Made by a program: the position numbers and the translations under genes
Source of the DNA: Spirochaetaceae bacterium
GTDB taxonomy: Bacteria > Spirochaetota > Spirochaetia > B11-G9
Direction: 5' to 3'
Assembly (NCBI GenBank): GCA_030643345.1
Contig: DAOWMA010000194.1
Span: 1 to 5,030, forward strand
DNA: 5,030 bases
Shown here: positions 1 to 5,030 of the stretch, piece after piece
Numbering within the stretch: position 1 is the stretch's first letter
How the letters are laid out: the number at the start of each line of letters is the position of its first letter
Notes under the pieces: model-generated
Database searches by the model: none
What the model was told of the DNA's origin: nothing
What the model saw: the letters and a program-made list of their open reading frames with translations, nothing else

Positions 1-242
1 ATAACGATCCTGCAGGTATTATAAGTGCCGGAGTGTTGTTTTCACCAATGGAATACCTGTATCTGGGGTTTAGAACTGGAATGATAACCCCTCCGGATGA
101 TATTTCAGATTGGGCAAGTTATGGTTCTATGGTTCTAAGAGTGCAGAAACCGGGTAAGGGCCTTCATTATTTCGCTGAATCCGAAGTAAGTTTAACAGGT
201 TTCTTCAACCGGTTTTCAATGGGATTAAATCTAACATTGTAG
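1..242 (+). CDS. 3' end of a protein of unknown function, possibly an outer-membrane beta-barrel
   Basis: The reading frame is open from base 3 (N-D-P-A-G-I-I-S) to a TAG at 240-242, so this is the last ~79 codons of a gene that begins left of the window. A GTG at 33 could be read as a start, but the frame stays open upstream and no ribosome-binding site precedes it, so I treat it as internal. The segment has amphipathic, beta-prone stretches (YLYLGFRTGM, GSMVLRVQ, RFSMGLNLTL) joined by short polar turns rich in G, P, D and S. It ends in an alternating strand, as the last strand of many outer-membrane barrels does, although the final residue is Leu rather than the usual Phe or Trp. No family is recognised. 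The 39-base gap to the next gene on the same strand suggests possible co-transcription. The reading frame is well supported; the barrel assignment is tentative. Confidence 0.6.
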   Translation, partial: NDPAGIISAGVLFSPMEYLYLGFRTGMITPPDDISDWASYGSMVLRVQKPGKGLHYFAESEVSLTGFFNRFSMGLNLTL

Positions 243-281
243 AAAGAAATGTGAAACAACGTCTTTTCAGGTAGATAAAAA

Positions 282-1481
282 ATGACTGATCAGTATAATA
301 AAAAACGAATTGAGAATTTAATTTCATTCTCCATGGGTGTTATGAAAGGAGAAAACGGAAAGGAGCTGATCGACCGCTATCAGGATGCTATTGATAATGT
401 AACTCCCTTTGATATCATAGAACTTGAAAACAAACAAATTAACAGAGGTGTATCTACATCTGATATAAAAAAAAGTATTGGAAAGGTTCTAAATTCTTTC
501 TATTCATCCCTGTCCGGATTTGAGTGGGAAACACCGGCTGAAGGGACATTCCTTTACTACTTAATGCTCGAAAACAGAGCTCTTGAATTAAAGCTGAACA
601 CAATAAAACAGATTTTGAAAAAATTCCACATGGAAGAATCATTTACCTACTCTATGCTGCGAAACAAATTGATTCCCCTGTTTTTGGAAATTTTGGATTT
701 TGACAGTCATTACATAAAAAAAGAAAACATCTTATTCCCCTACATCGAAAAGCACTGGAATAATTACAATCCAATAAAGGTAATGTGGTCCCTCCACGAT
801 GACATAAGGTCCAGTCTTAAGGAAATAATCCTGATACTGGAAAACCCCCAGGGAATCTGGGACCAGTTGAATATTGAAATAGGGAAGTACTTTTCCCTGA
901 CTTTCGGAATGATCATAAAAGAGGAACGGATAATCTTCCCTGTTGCAGCAGAAACAATTCCGGTAAAAGATTGGCAGGATATGCACCTTCAGAGCTTTGA
1001 GATGCCTTTTATATACATAGAAACTCCAATAAAACCTGAAATAATTATTAAAGACATTGCCTGGCAGAAAGAATGTTCTTTTAAAACTGAAACCGGAGAA
1101 GTTTCACTGGATCAGCTGGAATTGATTTTTGGAAATCTTCCAGTGGAAATGACAATGATTGATGAAAATGACAAAGTGATATTTTTTTCTGATTCAGATA
1201 ACCGAATCTTCCCCAGATCTTCAGCTATTATTGGGAGGAAAGTACAGAACTGCCATCCTCCCGAAAGCGTCCACATAGTAAATGAAATTATTTCTGCCTT
1301 TAAAGAAGGCAGAAAAGAAAAAGCAGAGTTTTGGTTTAAGTTTAAAGAGAAACTAATTTTTACTGTCTACCATGCTCTTCATGATAAATCGGGTAATTAC
1401 AAAGGAATCCTGGAAGTAAGTCAGGATATTAGCCGATTTAAGGATCTGGAAGGGGAAAGAAAACTGCTGAACTGGAATTAA
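282..1481 (+). CDS. DUF438 / hemerythrin-like / PAS domain protein
   Basis: This is a 399-residue cytoplasmic protein with the three-part layout of the DUF438 family. Residues ~25-100 are the helical DUF438 region. Residues ~100-235 form a hemerythrin-like bundle: H143 and E148 in HYIKKEN, then FPYIEKH158, VMWSLH172DD, and KEERIIFP at 213-220. Residues ~275-393 are a PAS domain with the conserved GRKVQNCHPP at 318-327 and a closing LEVSQDISR. Length and domain order are normal for the family. Such proteins are thought to sense oxygen, redox state or a small ligand through a di-iron site and the PAS pocket. No kinase, cyclase or DNA-binding output domain is attached, so a partner protein would have to carry the signal. 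The N-terminal ligand helix reads EGTFLYYLMLENRALE, where relatives as I recall them have histidines, so iron binding may be altered. The ATG at 282 follows AGGT at 269-272. The family call is secure; the ligand and role are inferred. Confidence 0.9.
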   Translation: MTDQYNKKRIENLISFSMGVMKGENGKELIDRYQDAIDNVTPFDIIELENKQINRGVSTSDIKKSIGKVLNSFYSSLSGFEWETPAEGTFLYYLMLENRALELKLNTIKQILKKFHMEESFTYSMLRNKLIPLFLEILDFDSHYIKKENILFPYIEKHWNNYNPIKVMWSLHDDIRSSLKEIILILENPQGIWDQLNIEIGKYFSLTFGMIIKEERIIFPVAAETIPVKDWQDMHLQSFEMPFIYIETPIKPEIIIKDIAWQKECSFKTETGEVSLDQLELIFGNLPVEMTMIDENDKVIFFSDSDNRIFPRSSAIIGRKVQNCHPPESVHIVNEIISAFKEGRKEKAEFWFKFKEKLIFTVYHALHDKSGNYKGILEVSQDISRFKDLEGERKLLNWN

Positions 1482-1484
1482 TAA

Positions 1485-1904
1485 TTAGGAGAACCAGTTT
1501 TCTAATTGGAGACCTTCGATATTTTCAAAATCTTTTAGGTTTCTGGTTACCAAAATTAAATTATTAGTCATTGCTATGGATGCAATCTGGGAATCCACAA
1601 ACCCTATAATCCTGCCTTCAGCTTCAAGCTTTGCTCTTAATCCGGCATGATTAACTGCAGCTTCTGATCCATAAGGAAGAATGGGAAGTGATGGGATTAT
1701 TACATTATTTATATATTCCAGGATTAATATTTTTTTCTTAGATTTAGGAAGCCGTTCCATCCCATACTGAAGTTCATGGAGAACTGGAGAACATATTACT
1801 GTATTCCCCTCATTCATTTTTAGACCATCAAGGACATTCTGATCAGGAATTAATTTTAAAGGCTCTGAAATTATATTTGTATCCAGAAGATATAGAGCAT
1901 TCAT
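1485..1904 (-). CDS. vapC: VapC-type PIN-domain ribonuclease toxin
   Basis: This is a 139-residue PIN-domain protein, the normal size for VapC/FitB toxins, which cleave RNA (often tRNA or rRNA) in the cytoplasm using Mg2+ or Mn2+. The acidic site is visible: D8 in LLDTNIISE, E44 in SPVLHELQYG, D104 in GFVDSQIASIA, and the closing TRNLKDFENIEGL, where N122/D125 would complete the metal site. No catalytic residue appears lost, so the toxin is probably active. Its ATG overlaps the antitoxin stop codon (ATGA, four bases), which couples toxin translation to the antitoxin. A purine-rich GGAAGG at 1916-1921 could serve as a weak ribosome-binding site. The 3' end faces the DUF438 gene across three bases. 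The family is certain; the RNA target cannot be read from sequence. Confidence 0.93.
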   Translation of the reverse strand: MNALYLLDTNIISEPLKLIPDQNVLDGLKMNEGNTVICSPVLHELQYGMERLPKSKKKILILEYINNVIIPSLPILPYGSEAAVNHAGLRAKLEAEGRIIGFVDSQIASIAMTNNLILVTRNLKDFENIEGLQLENWFS

Positions 1905-2173
1905 AAATCAACTTGCCTTCCTGCTTCATGTCCACGAAAATTGGAGAAAATATCATTATCTTTAAGCAATAACTCTTTTTTGGACTCTCTGAAACTCTGC
2001 ATCAATGATAAAAATGAGAGAGGCCTCTCAGAAAGCTCCTTATATTTTTTAAATGATAGAAGAATTGCAGCTGGAACACCATGCCGTGTCAGTTCTACAG
2101 GTTCTCCATTTTCCACATCATGAACTATCTGGGTAAGTCTGTTCTTAGCCTCTGAAATTGATACTACAGTCAT
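1901..2173 (-). CDS. Phd/YefM-family antitoxin of the VapC toxin
   Basis: The 90-residue product begins MTVVSISEAKNRLTQIV, continues ENGEPVELTRHGVPAAILLS and then FKKYKEL. This is the typical Phd/YefM fold (residues ~1-47), which dimerises and binds the operator. Residues ~50-90 are the flexible toxin-binding tail, ending FRGHEAGRQVDL. Tails ending in GR-V-L are common in Phd antitoxins paired with PIN toxins. The frame stays open to 2221, but I choose the ATG at 2171-2173 for three reasons: AGGTGG lies seven bases upstream, the family normally starts here, and the longer version would begin inside the promoter. The antitoxin should neutralise VapC by binding its active site and, with it, repress their shared promoter. 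A hairpin followed by five Ts lies within codons 48-53. The symbol vapB is often used for such partners, although this protein is of the Phd fold. Confidence 0.92.
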   Translation of the reverse strand: MTVVSISEAKNRLTQIVHDVENGEPVELTRHGVPAAILLSFKKYKELSERPLSFLSLMQSFRESKKELLLKDNDIFSNFRGHEAGRQVDL

Positions 2174-2180
2174 ATCTATA

Positions 2181-2186
2181 CCACCT
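2181..2186 (-). promoter_or_regulatory. Ribosome-binding site that sets the antitoxin start
   Basis: Read on the - strand this is AGGTGG, a strong Shine-Dalgarno match, ending seven bases before the ATG at 2173. It decides between this start and the upstream in-frame codon at 2221, which has no such site. If transcription begins around 2186-2188, the leader would be very short, with this site near its 5' end. Confidence 0.8.
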
Positions 2187-2192
2187 ACATAT

Positions 2193-2221
2193 ATTATAGC
2201 TATTAGATGGCTATTTTGCAA
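2193..2221 (-). promoter_or_regulatory. Sigma-70-type promoter of the antitoxin-toxin pair
   Basis: On the - strand, TTGCAA at 2221-2216 (four of six matches to the -35 consensus) is followed after exactly 17 bases by a perfect TATAAT at 2198-2193. Transcription would begin near 2186-2188, giving a leader of about 13-15 bases before the ATG at 2173. This is the clearest promoter in the window and shows that the toxin-antitoxin pair can be transcribed independently of the mevalonate kinase gene upstream. Confidence 0.75.
2196..2214 (-). promoter_or_regulatory. Candidate operator for the antitoxin-toxin complex
   Basis: On the + strand, ATAGCTAT (2196-2203) and ATGGCTAT (2207-2214) are separated by three bases. 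As inverted arms they match at seven of eight positions; ATAGCTAT is itself a palindrome, so the pair also reads as a near direct repeat. The element fills most of the spacer between -35 and -10 and touches the -10. Phd/YefM antitoxins bind short palindromes at just such positions, so autorepression through this site is a reasonable inference. Binding is not shown by sequence alone. Confidence 0.5.
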
Positions 2222-2257
2222 TATAAATTTCTAATATTTCTAAACTGAAATTAAACA

Positions 2258-2287
2258 TGTAAAGACACACGGCCGTGCGTCTTTACA
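2258..2287 (-). terminator. Hairpin after the mevalonate kinase gene, possible terminator
   Basis: TGTAAAGAC (2258-2266) and GTCTTTACA (2279-2287) form a perfect nine-pair stem. After one mismatch, the inner palindrome CACGGCCGTG (2268-2277) extends it. The hairpin begins two bases past the kinase stop codon, as expected for a transcription end. The following - strand sequence (ATGTTTAATTTC) has only short T runs, so as an intrinsic terminator it is imperfect. It could instead, or also, block 3' exonucleases. It separates the kinase unit from the toxin-antitoxin promoter. Confidence 0.5.
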
Positions 2288-2288
2288 A

Positions 2289-3260
2289 TCAGGTCAATAT
2301 TTGTTTCTTTGTGTTATCTGTCGGTTTCCCGCCAATAGTTGTTCTTATGGTAGGGACACCTTCGGCCTCAAAGGCAGACGCAACCTTGTCCTGAAGTTCC
2401 TTCCCGGGTGTAAGGGCAAGCATATATCCTCCCCGGCCTCCACCGGTTACTTTTGATCCATATGCCCCAAGTGAATTTGCAAGGTCACAAAGGTAAATAA
2501 GCCTTTCATGAGAGATACCCATATCTATAAGTATTTTATGATTATTACTCATTATACGGCCGGTTTCTTTTAAATTTCCATTGGAAAGAGCTGTTCCCAA
2601 ATTCTTTACCTGTGTTCTAATAGTATCCAAACGACTGTTAAAAAGAGCAGGATCATTTTTCTCCTGTTCCTCAAGGAATCCCTTTAATGCTGCGGTATTA
2701 GCAGTGACACCACTGTTACCCAGAACTACTTCCACAGGTTCTGTAATATTTATTCGATCAAATTGTTTTACACCATCTTTAATTCTATACTGAATTACTC
2801 CACCATAAGTAGAAACCGTATTATCAACACCGCTGGGGAGACCATGATAGCCGAATTCACCCTCCCATGCCACATGGTTGATTCCAAGTATATCCAGACC
2901 CAGATTAAACTCTTCGTTGCAGGCCCTTGCAAAAGAAACACAGATAGCAGCACTGGCACCAACTCCGCTCCCCGCAAGAAGGTCACCGGCTACAGTTATT
3001 TTTATTGGATTTTTATCAAGATCCAGTCCCATAACCTCTACCATCCGGTTAAAAGAGGCGATACTGTCCTCTTCCTTTGCCTTTTTATAACCGGGGACTT
3101 CAATTCTGTTGTCTTCCAATATCCAGGAGGAACCGGATTTTAATTTTTCAACTTTACAAATTGTCTCAAATGGTATTGCTGAAAGCACTGCAGGAATTTC
3201 CCATAATACAAACTGATCTCCTATAAGTATTGTTTTACCAAATCCTTTTCCTGTTCCCAC
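2289..3260 (-). CDS. mvk: Mevalonate kinase (GHMP kinase superfamily)
   Basis: This 323-residue cytoplasmic enzyme is expected to phosphorylate mevalonate with ATP to 5-phosphomevalonate, an early step in making isopentenyl diphosphate. The three GHMP motifs are present. Motif 1, around residues 6-25, reads GKTILIGDQFVLWEIPAV. Motif 2, the ATP phosphate loop, is AGSGVGASAA at 96-105. Motif 3 is KVTGGGRGG at 270-278. GLPSGVDNTVSTYGG at 140-154 is the mevalonate kinase signature; D146 is the likely catalytic base. Motif 1 has D15-Q16 where many members have Glu-His. The GTG start at 3258-3260 is supported by GAGGAGA (3268-3274), eight bases upstream of the start from its AGGAG core and lying inside the DHH gene. 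Only one base separates it from that gene's stop, so the pair should be translationally coupled. No other pathway gene is in the window, so a related GHMP kinase with another substrate is possible but less likely. Confidence 0.85.
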   Translation of the reverse strand: MGTGKGFGKTILIGDQFVLWEIPAVLSAIPFETICKVEKLKSGSSWILEDNRIEVPGYKKAKEEDSIASFNRMVEVMGLDLDKNPIKITVAGDLLAGSGVGASAAICVSFARACNEEFNLGLDILGINHVAWEGEFGYHGLPSGVDNTVSTYGGVIQYRIKDGVKQFDRINITEPVEVVLGNSGVTANTAALKGFLEEQEKNDPALFNSRLDTIRTQVKNLGTALSNGNLKETGRIMSNNHKILIDMGISHERLIYLCDLANSLGAYGSKVTGGGRGGYMLALTPGKELQDKVASAFEAEGVPTIRTTIGGKPTDNTKKQILT

Positions 3261-3261
3261 T

Positions 3262-4488
3262 CTAATTTCTCCTCAGTTTTGTTAGTTCTTTCTCAATTTC
3301 AATAATCAGATCCTCTTCCTGACCAATTTTTACTGTTGTAGCTGCGGATAATCCATGACAGGCATCTGCAAAACCTCCTATATTAAGAGTGGCGGCGGGT
3401 AGAAAACTGCTTAGTCCCGGAGCAGATCCGCTTCTGATCTTCTCTGTAAGAAAATCAGATACCCTCATAGATATCTTTGTGGAATTAAACTCTATTGTGC
3501 CAAACCCCGGAACTTCATTTGGCACAATCTGAAATCCGGCAAGATATTTAGTTTTATCAAGAAAATCCATATTTTTAATTATGTTGCAGAAAACGCCTAT
3601 CATTTTAACGCCCATAGGTTGAAATCTGTCTCCTGCATTAAACCAGTTTAGATTTTCAGTTGTATTAATATATTTTTTTAAACCGGCAATTTCTCTTGTA
3701 AATATATCTTCTTTTTTTACATTAAGCTCATTTATTAACTTTTTAAGTGTTGGTGTTATACCCTTTTGACAAAGCTCAATCCCCAGAGCAGTACCATCCT
3801 GATAATATCCCACCCCTCCCAGAGTATCCAGTGCTATACAAATATCAGTAGTATTGTATTCAACACCATTCAGTATAATGAAGTAATCTTCGCCAGTATT
3901 CTTTTTTACAACTCTAATAAGCCCCTGTTTCTGTGCAATTTTCATTACTTCTCTATTTACACCGGAAAGTACTCCATTAACCAAAAACCCATCTCCTATT
4001 GCACCAAGTGCTCCCAGAGGAGATAAAAAACCAGCATTCATACCAATACTTTGGAGGAGAATATCTGCAAAAAGAAAACATGTTGCAGAAGCAGAGATAT
4101 CACGATCACCCTTAAGACCAAAGAGTTCTCCATCCAGATTCAGGACCATATTGTCCCCGGAATCTTCTGCCGGGTGATGGTCTATTATAAGTACAAGATT
4201 TTTACCGTTATTCAACTTTGAAATTATCGGTGCAATCTTCCCTGCAAAATCTGTAAATATAATTATCTGCCCGGTATTAATAAAAACCTTTTCCAACACC
4301 TGAGGATATGGCTTTTCCAGCGAAAATCTTGTTACCACATACCCTGCTTCCTCGAAAGCTTGCAAGAGTATAGTCCCGGAAGTTAATCCATCAGTATCAT
4401 TATGATGGAACAGACTGATTTTTTTAGAAGGATAGTTCTTTAAAGTAAGGACAGCTTCCTCCATTGCAGCAATAAGCTCATTTTTCAT
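3262..4488 (-). CDS. DHH-family phosphoesterase (RecJ/nanoRNase-like)
   Basis: This 408-residue protein has the metal-binding motifs of DHH phosphoesterases in order: HHNDTDG at 28-34, D80 in IIIFTDF, DHHP at 103-106, and GAIGDG at 162-167. A C-terminal DHHA1-like region ends GGFADACHGLSAATTVK (371-387), where the glycine pair and H378 resemble the substrate-binding loop. The family cleaves phosphodiester bonds with Mn2+; members include RecJ exonucleases, short-RNA nanoRNases and cyclic-dinucleotide phosphodiesterases. No transmembrane, PAS or GGDEF part is present, and the protein is shorter than bacterial RecJ. A soluble exonuclease or oligonucleotidase resembling archaeal RecJ-like proteins is therefore the best guess; the substrate is unknown. 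The ATG at 4486-4488 has AGAGGA nine bases upstream. The end carries the ribosome-binding site of the mevalonate kinase gene. No convincing promoter was found in the 74 bases upstream, so read-through from the transporter genes is possible. Confidence 0.87.
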   Translation of the reverse strand: MKNELIAAMEEAVLTLKNYPSKKISLFHHNDTDGLTSGTILLQAFEEAGYVVTRFSLEKPYPQVLEKVFINTGQIIIFTDFAGKIAPIISKLNNGKNLVLIIDHHPAEDSGDNMVLNLDGELFGLKGDRDISASATCFLFADILLQSIGMNAGFLSPLGALGAIGDGFLVNGVLSGVNREVMKIAQKQGLIRVVKKNTGEDYFIILNGVEYNTTDICIALDTLGGVGYYQDGTALGIELCQKGITPTLKKLINELNVKKEDIFTREIAGLKKYINTTENLNWFNAGDRFQPMGVKMIGVFCNIIKNMDFLDKTKYLAGFQIVPNEVPGFGTIEFNSTKISMRVSDFLTEKIRSGSAPGLSSFLPAATLNIGGFADACHGLSAATTVKIGQEEDLIIEIEKELTKLRRN

Positions 4489-4512
4489 TTGTAATTTTCC
4501 TCTGCAGTTGGT

Positions 4513-4530
4513 GGCGATTCATGAATCGCC
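4513..4530. repeat. 18-bp perfect palindrome
   Basis: GGCGATTCATGAATCGCC is identical to its reverse complement. In RNA it could form a seven-pair stem with a CATG loop. It lies between the permease stop and the ribosome-binding site of the DHH gene. Its right arm overlaps the first unit of the 13-bp tandem repeats. No T run follows on either strand, so it is not a standard terminator. It may be an operator, an mRNA processing or stability element, or part of a dispersed REP-like repeat. Confidence 0.9.
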
Positions 4531-4561
4531 CATACGAATCGCCCATACGAATCGTCCATAC
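4523..4561. repeat. Three tandem copies of a 13-bp unit
   Basis: Units at 4523-4535 and 4536-4548 are identical (GAATCGCCCATAC). The third, at 4549-4561, differs at one base (GAATCGTCCATAC). The array ends one base before the permease stop codon. Each unit begins with the arm GAATCGCC or GAATCGTC that also forms half of the neighbouring palindrome. In RNA, any of the three units could therefore pair with the single complementary arm at 4513-4520. Confidence 0.92.
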
Positions 4562-4562
4562 T

Positions 4563-5030
4563 CTATTTTTCACTCTGCAAAGCAAAGCCCTTCATAAAAC
4601 TTTCCTGCATTACAACAAATACAAGCAGAGGTGGAATCATTGTTATAATAACGCCGGCCATTATAACACCCCAGTTATTTGTAGATTCCGTACTCATAAG
4701 CATTTTAATGCCGACCTGAACTACACGCATCTCTTTTGAATTAGTAGCCATAAGAGGCCATAAGTACTGATTCCAGATATAAATAAAGTTAATAACTACC
4801 AGAGCACCTATTGTACTTTTTGTCAGAGGCATCAGAACCTTAAAAAAATACTGCATTGGAGTGCAACCATCCATCTTTGATGCATCAATTAATTCAGAAG
4901 GAATCGTTTTAAATCTTTGAATAAGGATAAAAATACTTGTAGCACTTGCCCAGAAAGGAATTATTAAACCCGCATAAGTATCTATCCAATGGAAACCCCG
5001 TATAACATCAAAAAGGGCCACTATTCTTAC
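4563..5030 (-). CDS. ugpE: ABC transporter inner-membrane permease, UgpE-like (C-terminal part)
   Basis: The frame runs open from the right edge to TAG at 4563-4565, giving about 155 residues; roughly 120-130 N-terminal residues of a typical ~280-residue permease lie outside the window. A GTG at 5019-5021 is in frame but falls inside the conserved domain, so it is not the start. The segment shows the cytoplasmic EAA loop (PSELIDASKMDGCTPMQYFF), which docks on the ATPase, and three hydrophobic spans: AGLIIPFWASATSIFILI, GALVVINFIYIWNQYLWPLM and VIMAGVIITMIPPLLVFVV. NQYLWPL, the MRVVQVGIKML stretch and the ending GFALQSEK closely resemble UgpE, the second permease of the sn-glycerol-3-phosphate importer. 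Other members of the carbohydrate-uptake permease family are close, so the substrate is less certain than the family. Companion genes for the binding protein and first permease are expected to the right of the window. Confidence 0.87.
   Translation of the reverse strand, partial: VRIVALFDVIRGFHWIDTYAGLIIPFWASATSIFILIQRFKTIPSELIDASKMDGCTPMQYFFKVLMPLTKSTIGALVVINFIYIWNQYLWPLMATNSKEMRVVQVGIKMLMSTESTNNWGVIMAGVIITMIPPLLVFVVMQESFMKGFALQSEK

Noticed and set aside
732..986. 84-codon open frame on the - strand inside the DUF438 gene
   Set aside because: It is the antisense shadow of the conserved hemerythrin segment, with no ribosome-binding site or recognisable product.
2174..2221. Sixteen-codon N-terminal extension of the antitoxin starting at 2221
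   Set aside because: It would start within the -35 element and run through the -10; no ribosome-binding site precedes it, whereas AGGTGG precedes the ATG at 2173, where the family normally starts.
2763..3143. 126-codon open frame on the + strand, antisense to the mevalonate kinase gene
   Set aside because: It lies wholly within a strongly conserved coding region on the other strand; the product resembles no family and has low-complexity, shadow-frame character.
3766..4026. 86-codon + strand open frame inside the DHH gene
   Set aside because: It is antisense to conserved DHH coding sequence and has no recognisable domain.
4513..4530. Intrinsic terminator for the permease transcript
   Set aside because: The palindrome forms a hairpin, but no T run follows it on the - strand; the next bases lead into the DHH ribosome-binding site.
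4523..4561. CRISPR array
   Set aside because: The units are 13 bp and directly abutting, with no spacers, and no cas gene is nearby.
4513..4561. Plasmid-type iterons or a replication origin
   Set aside because: Only three short units, no AT-rich unwinding region beside them, and no replication initiator gene in the window.
4521..4739. 72-codon + strand open frame starting in the repeat cluster
   Set aside because: Its first codons are the tandem repeats and the rest is antisense to the permease; no start signal was seen.

Overview
The window looks like AT-rich bacterial chromosome, probably from a Gram-negative anaerobe or facultative anaerobe. Three signs point this way: the C-terminal end of what may be an outer-membrane beta-barrel protein, a DUF438/hemerythrin/PAS protein of a kind common in anaerobes, and a -35/-10 promoter with a 17-bp spacer. 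A mevalonate kinase beside a DHH phosphoesterase and a Ugp-type sugar-phosphate transporter would fit a spirochaete. That placement is an inference; no rRNA or other strong phylogenetic marker is present.

Layout. On the + strand, bases 1-242 hold the 3' end of a gene that begins outside the window. After 39 bases comes a complete DUF438-hemerythrin-PAS gene (282-1481). Everything else is on the - strand. Read in its own direction (right to left), this begins with the C-terminal half of a UgpE-like ABC permease (4563 to the right edge). Next is a 74-base gap holding an 18-bp perfect palindrome and three tandem 13-bp repeats, then a DHH-family phosphoesterase (3262-4488). A mevalonate kinase starts with GTG one base after the DHH stop codon (2289-3260). 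A hairpin just past its stop (2258-2287) probably closes that unit. A separate type II toxin-antitoxin pair follows: a Phd/YefM antitoxin (1901-2173) overlapping a VapC PIN-domain RNase (1485-1904) by four bases. It has its own promoter with a likely operator in the spacer.

How the genes fit together. The antitoxin-toxin pair is a self-contained, probably autoregulated module. The DHH phosphoesterase and mevalonate kinase are almost certainly translated from one mRNA, although no common pathway is obvious. The kinase would feed isoprenoid synthesis; no other mevalonate-pathway gene is in the window. The + strand sensor-like gene and the toxin gene converge with only three bases between stop codons, so their transcripts probably overlap unless very efficiently terminated.

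No clearly new multi-gene system is visible. The items most worth a second look are the repeat cluster at 4513-4561, the operator-like repeat and internal hairpin of the toxin-antitoxin unit, the tight DHH-kinase coupling, and the apparent loss of the first hemerythrin iron ligand. No stretch over 300 bases lacks a gene.
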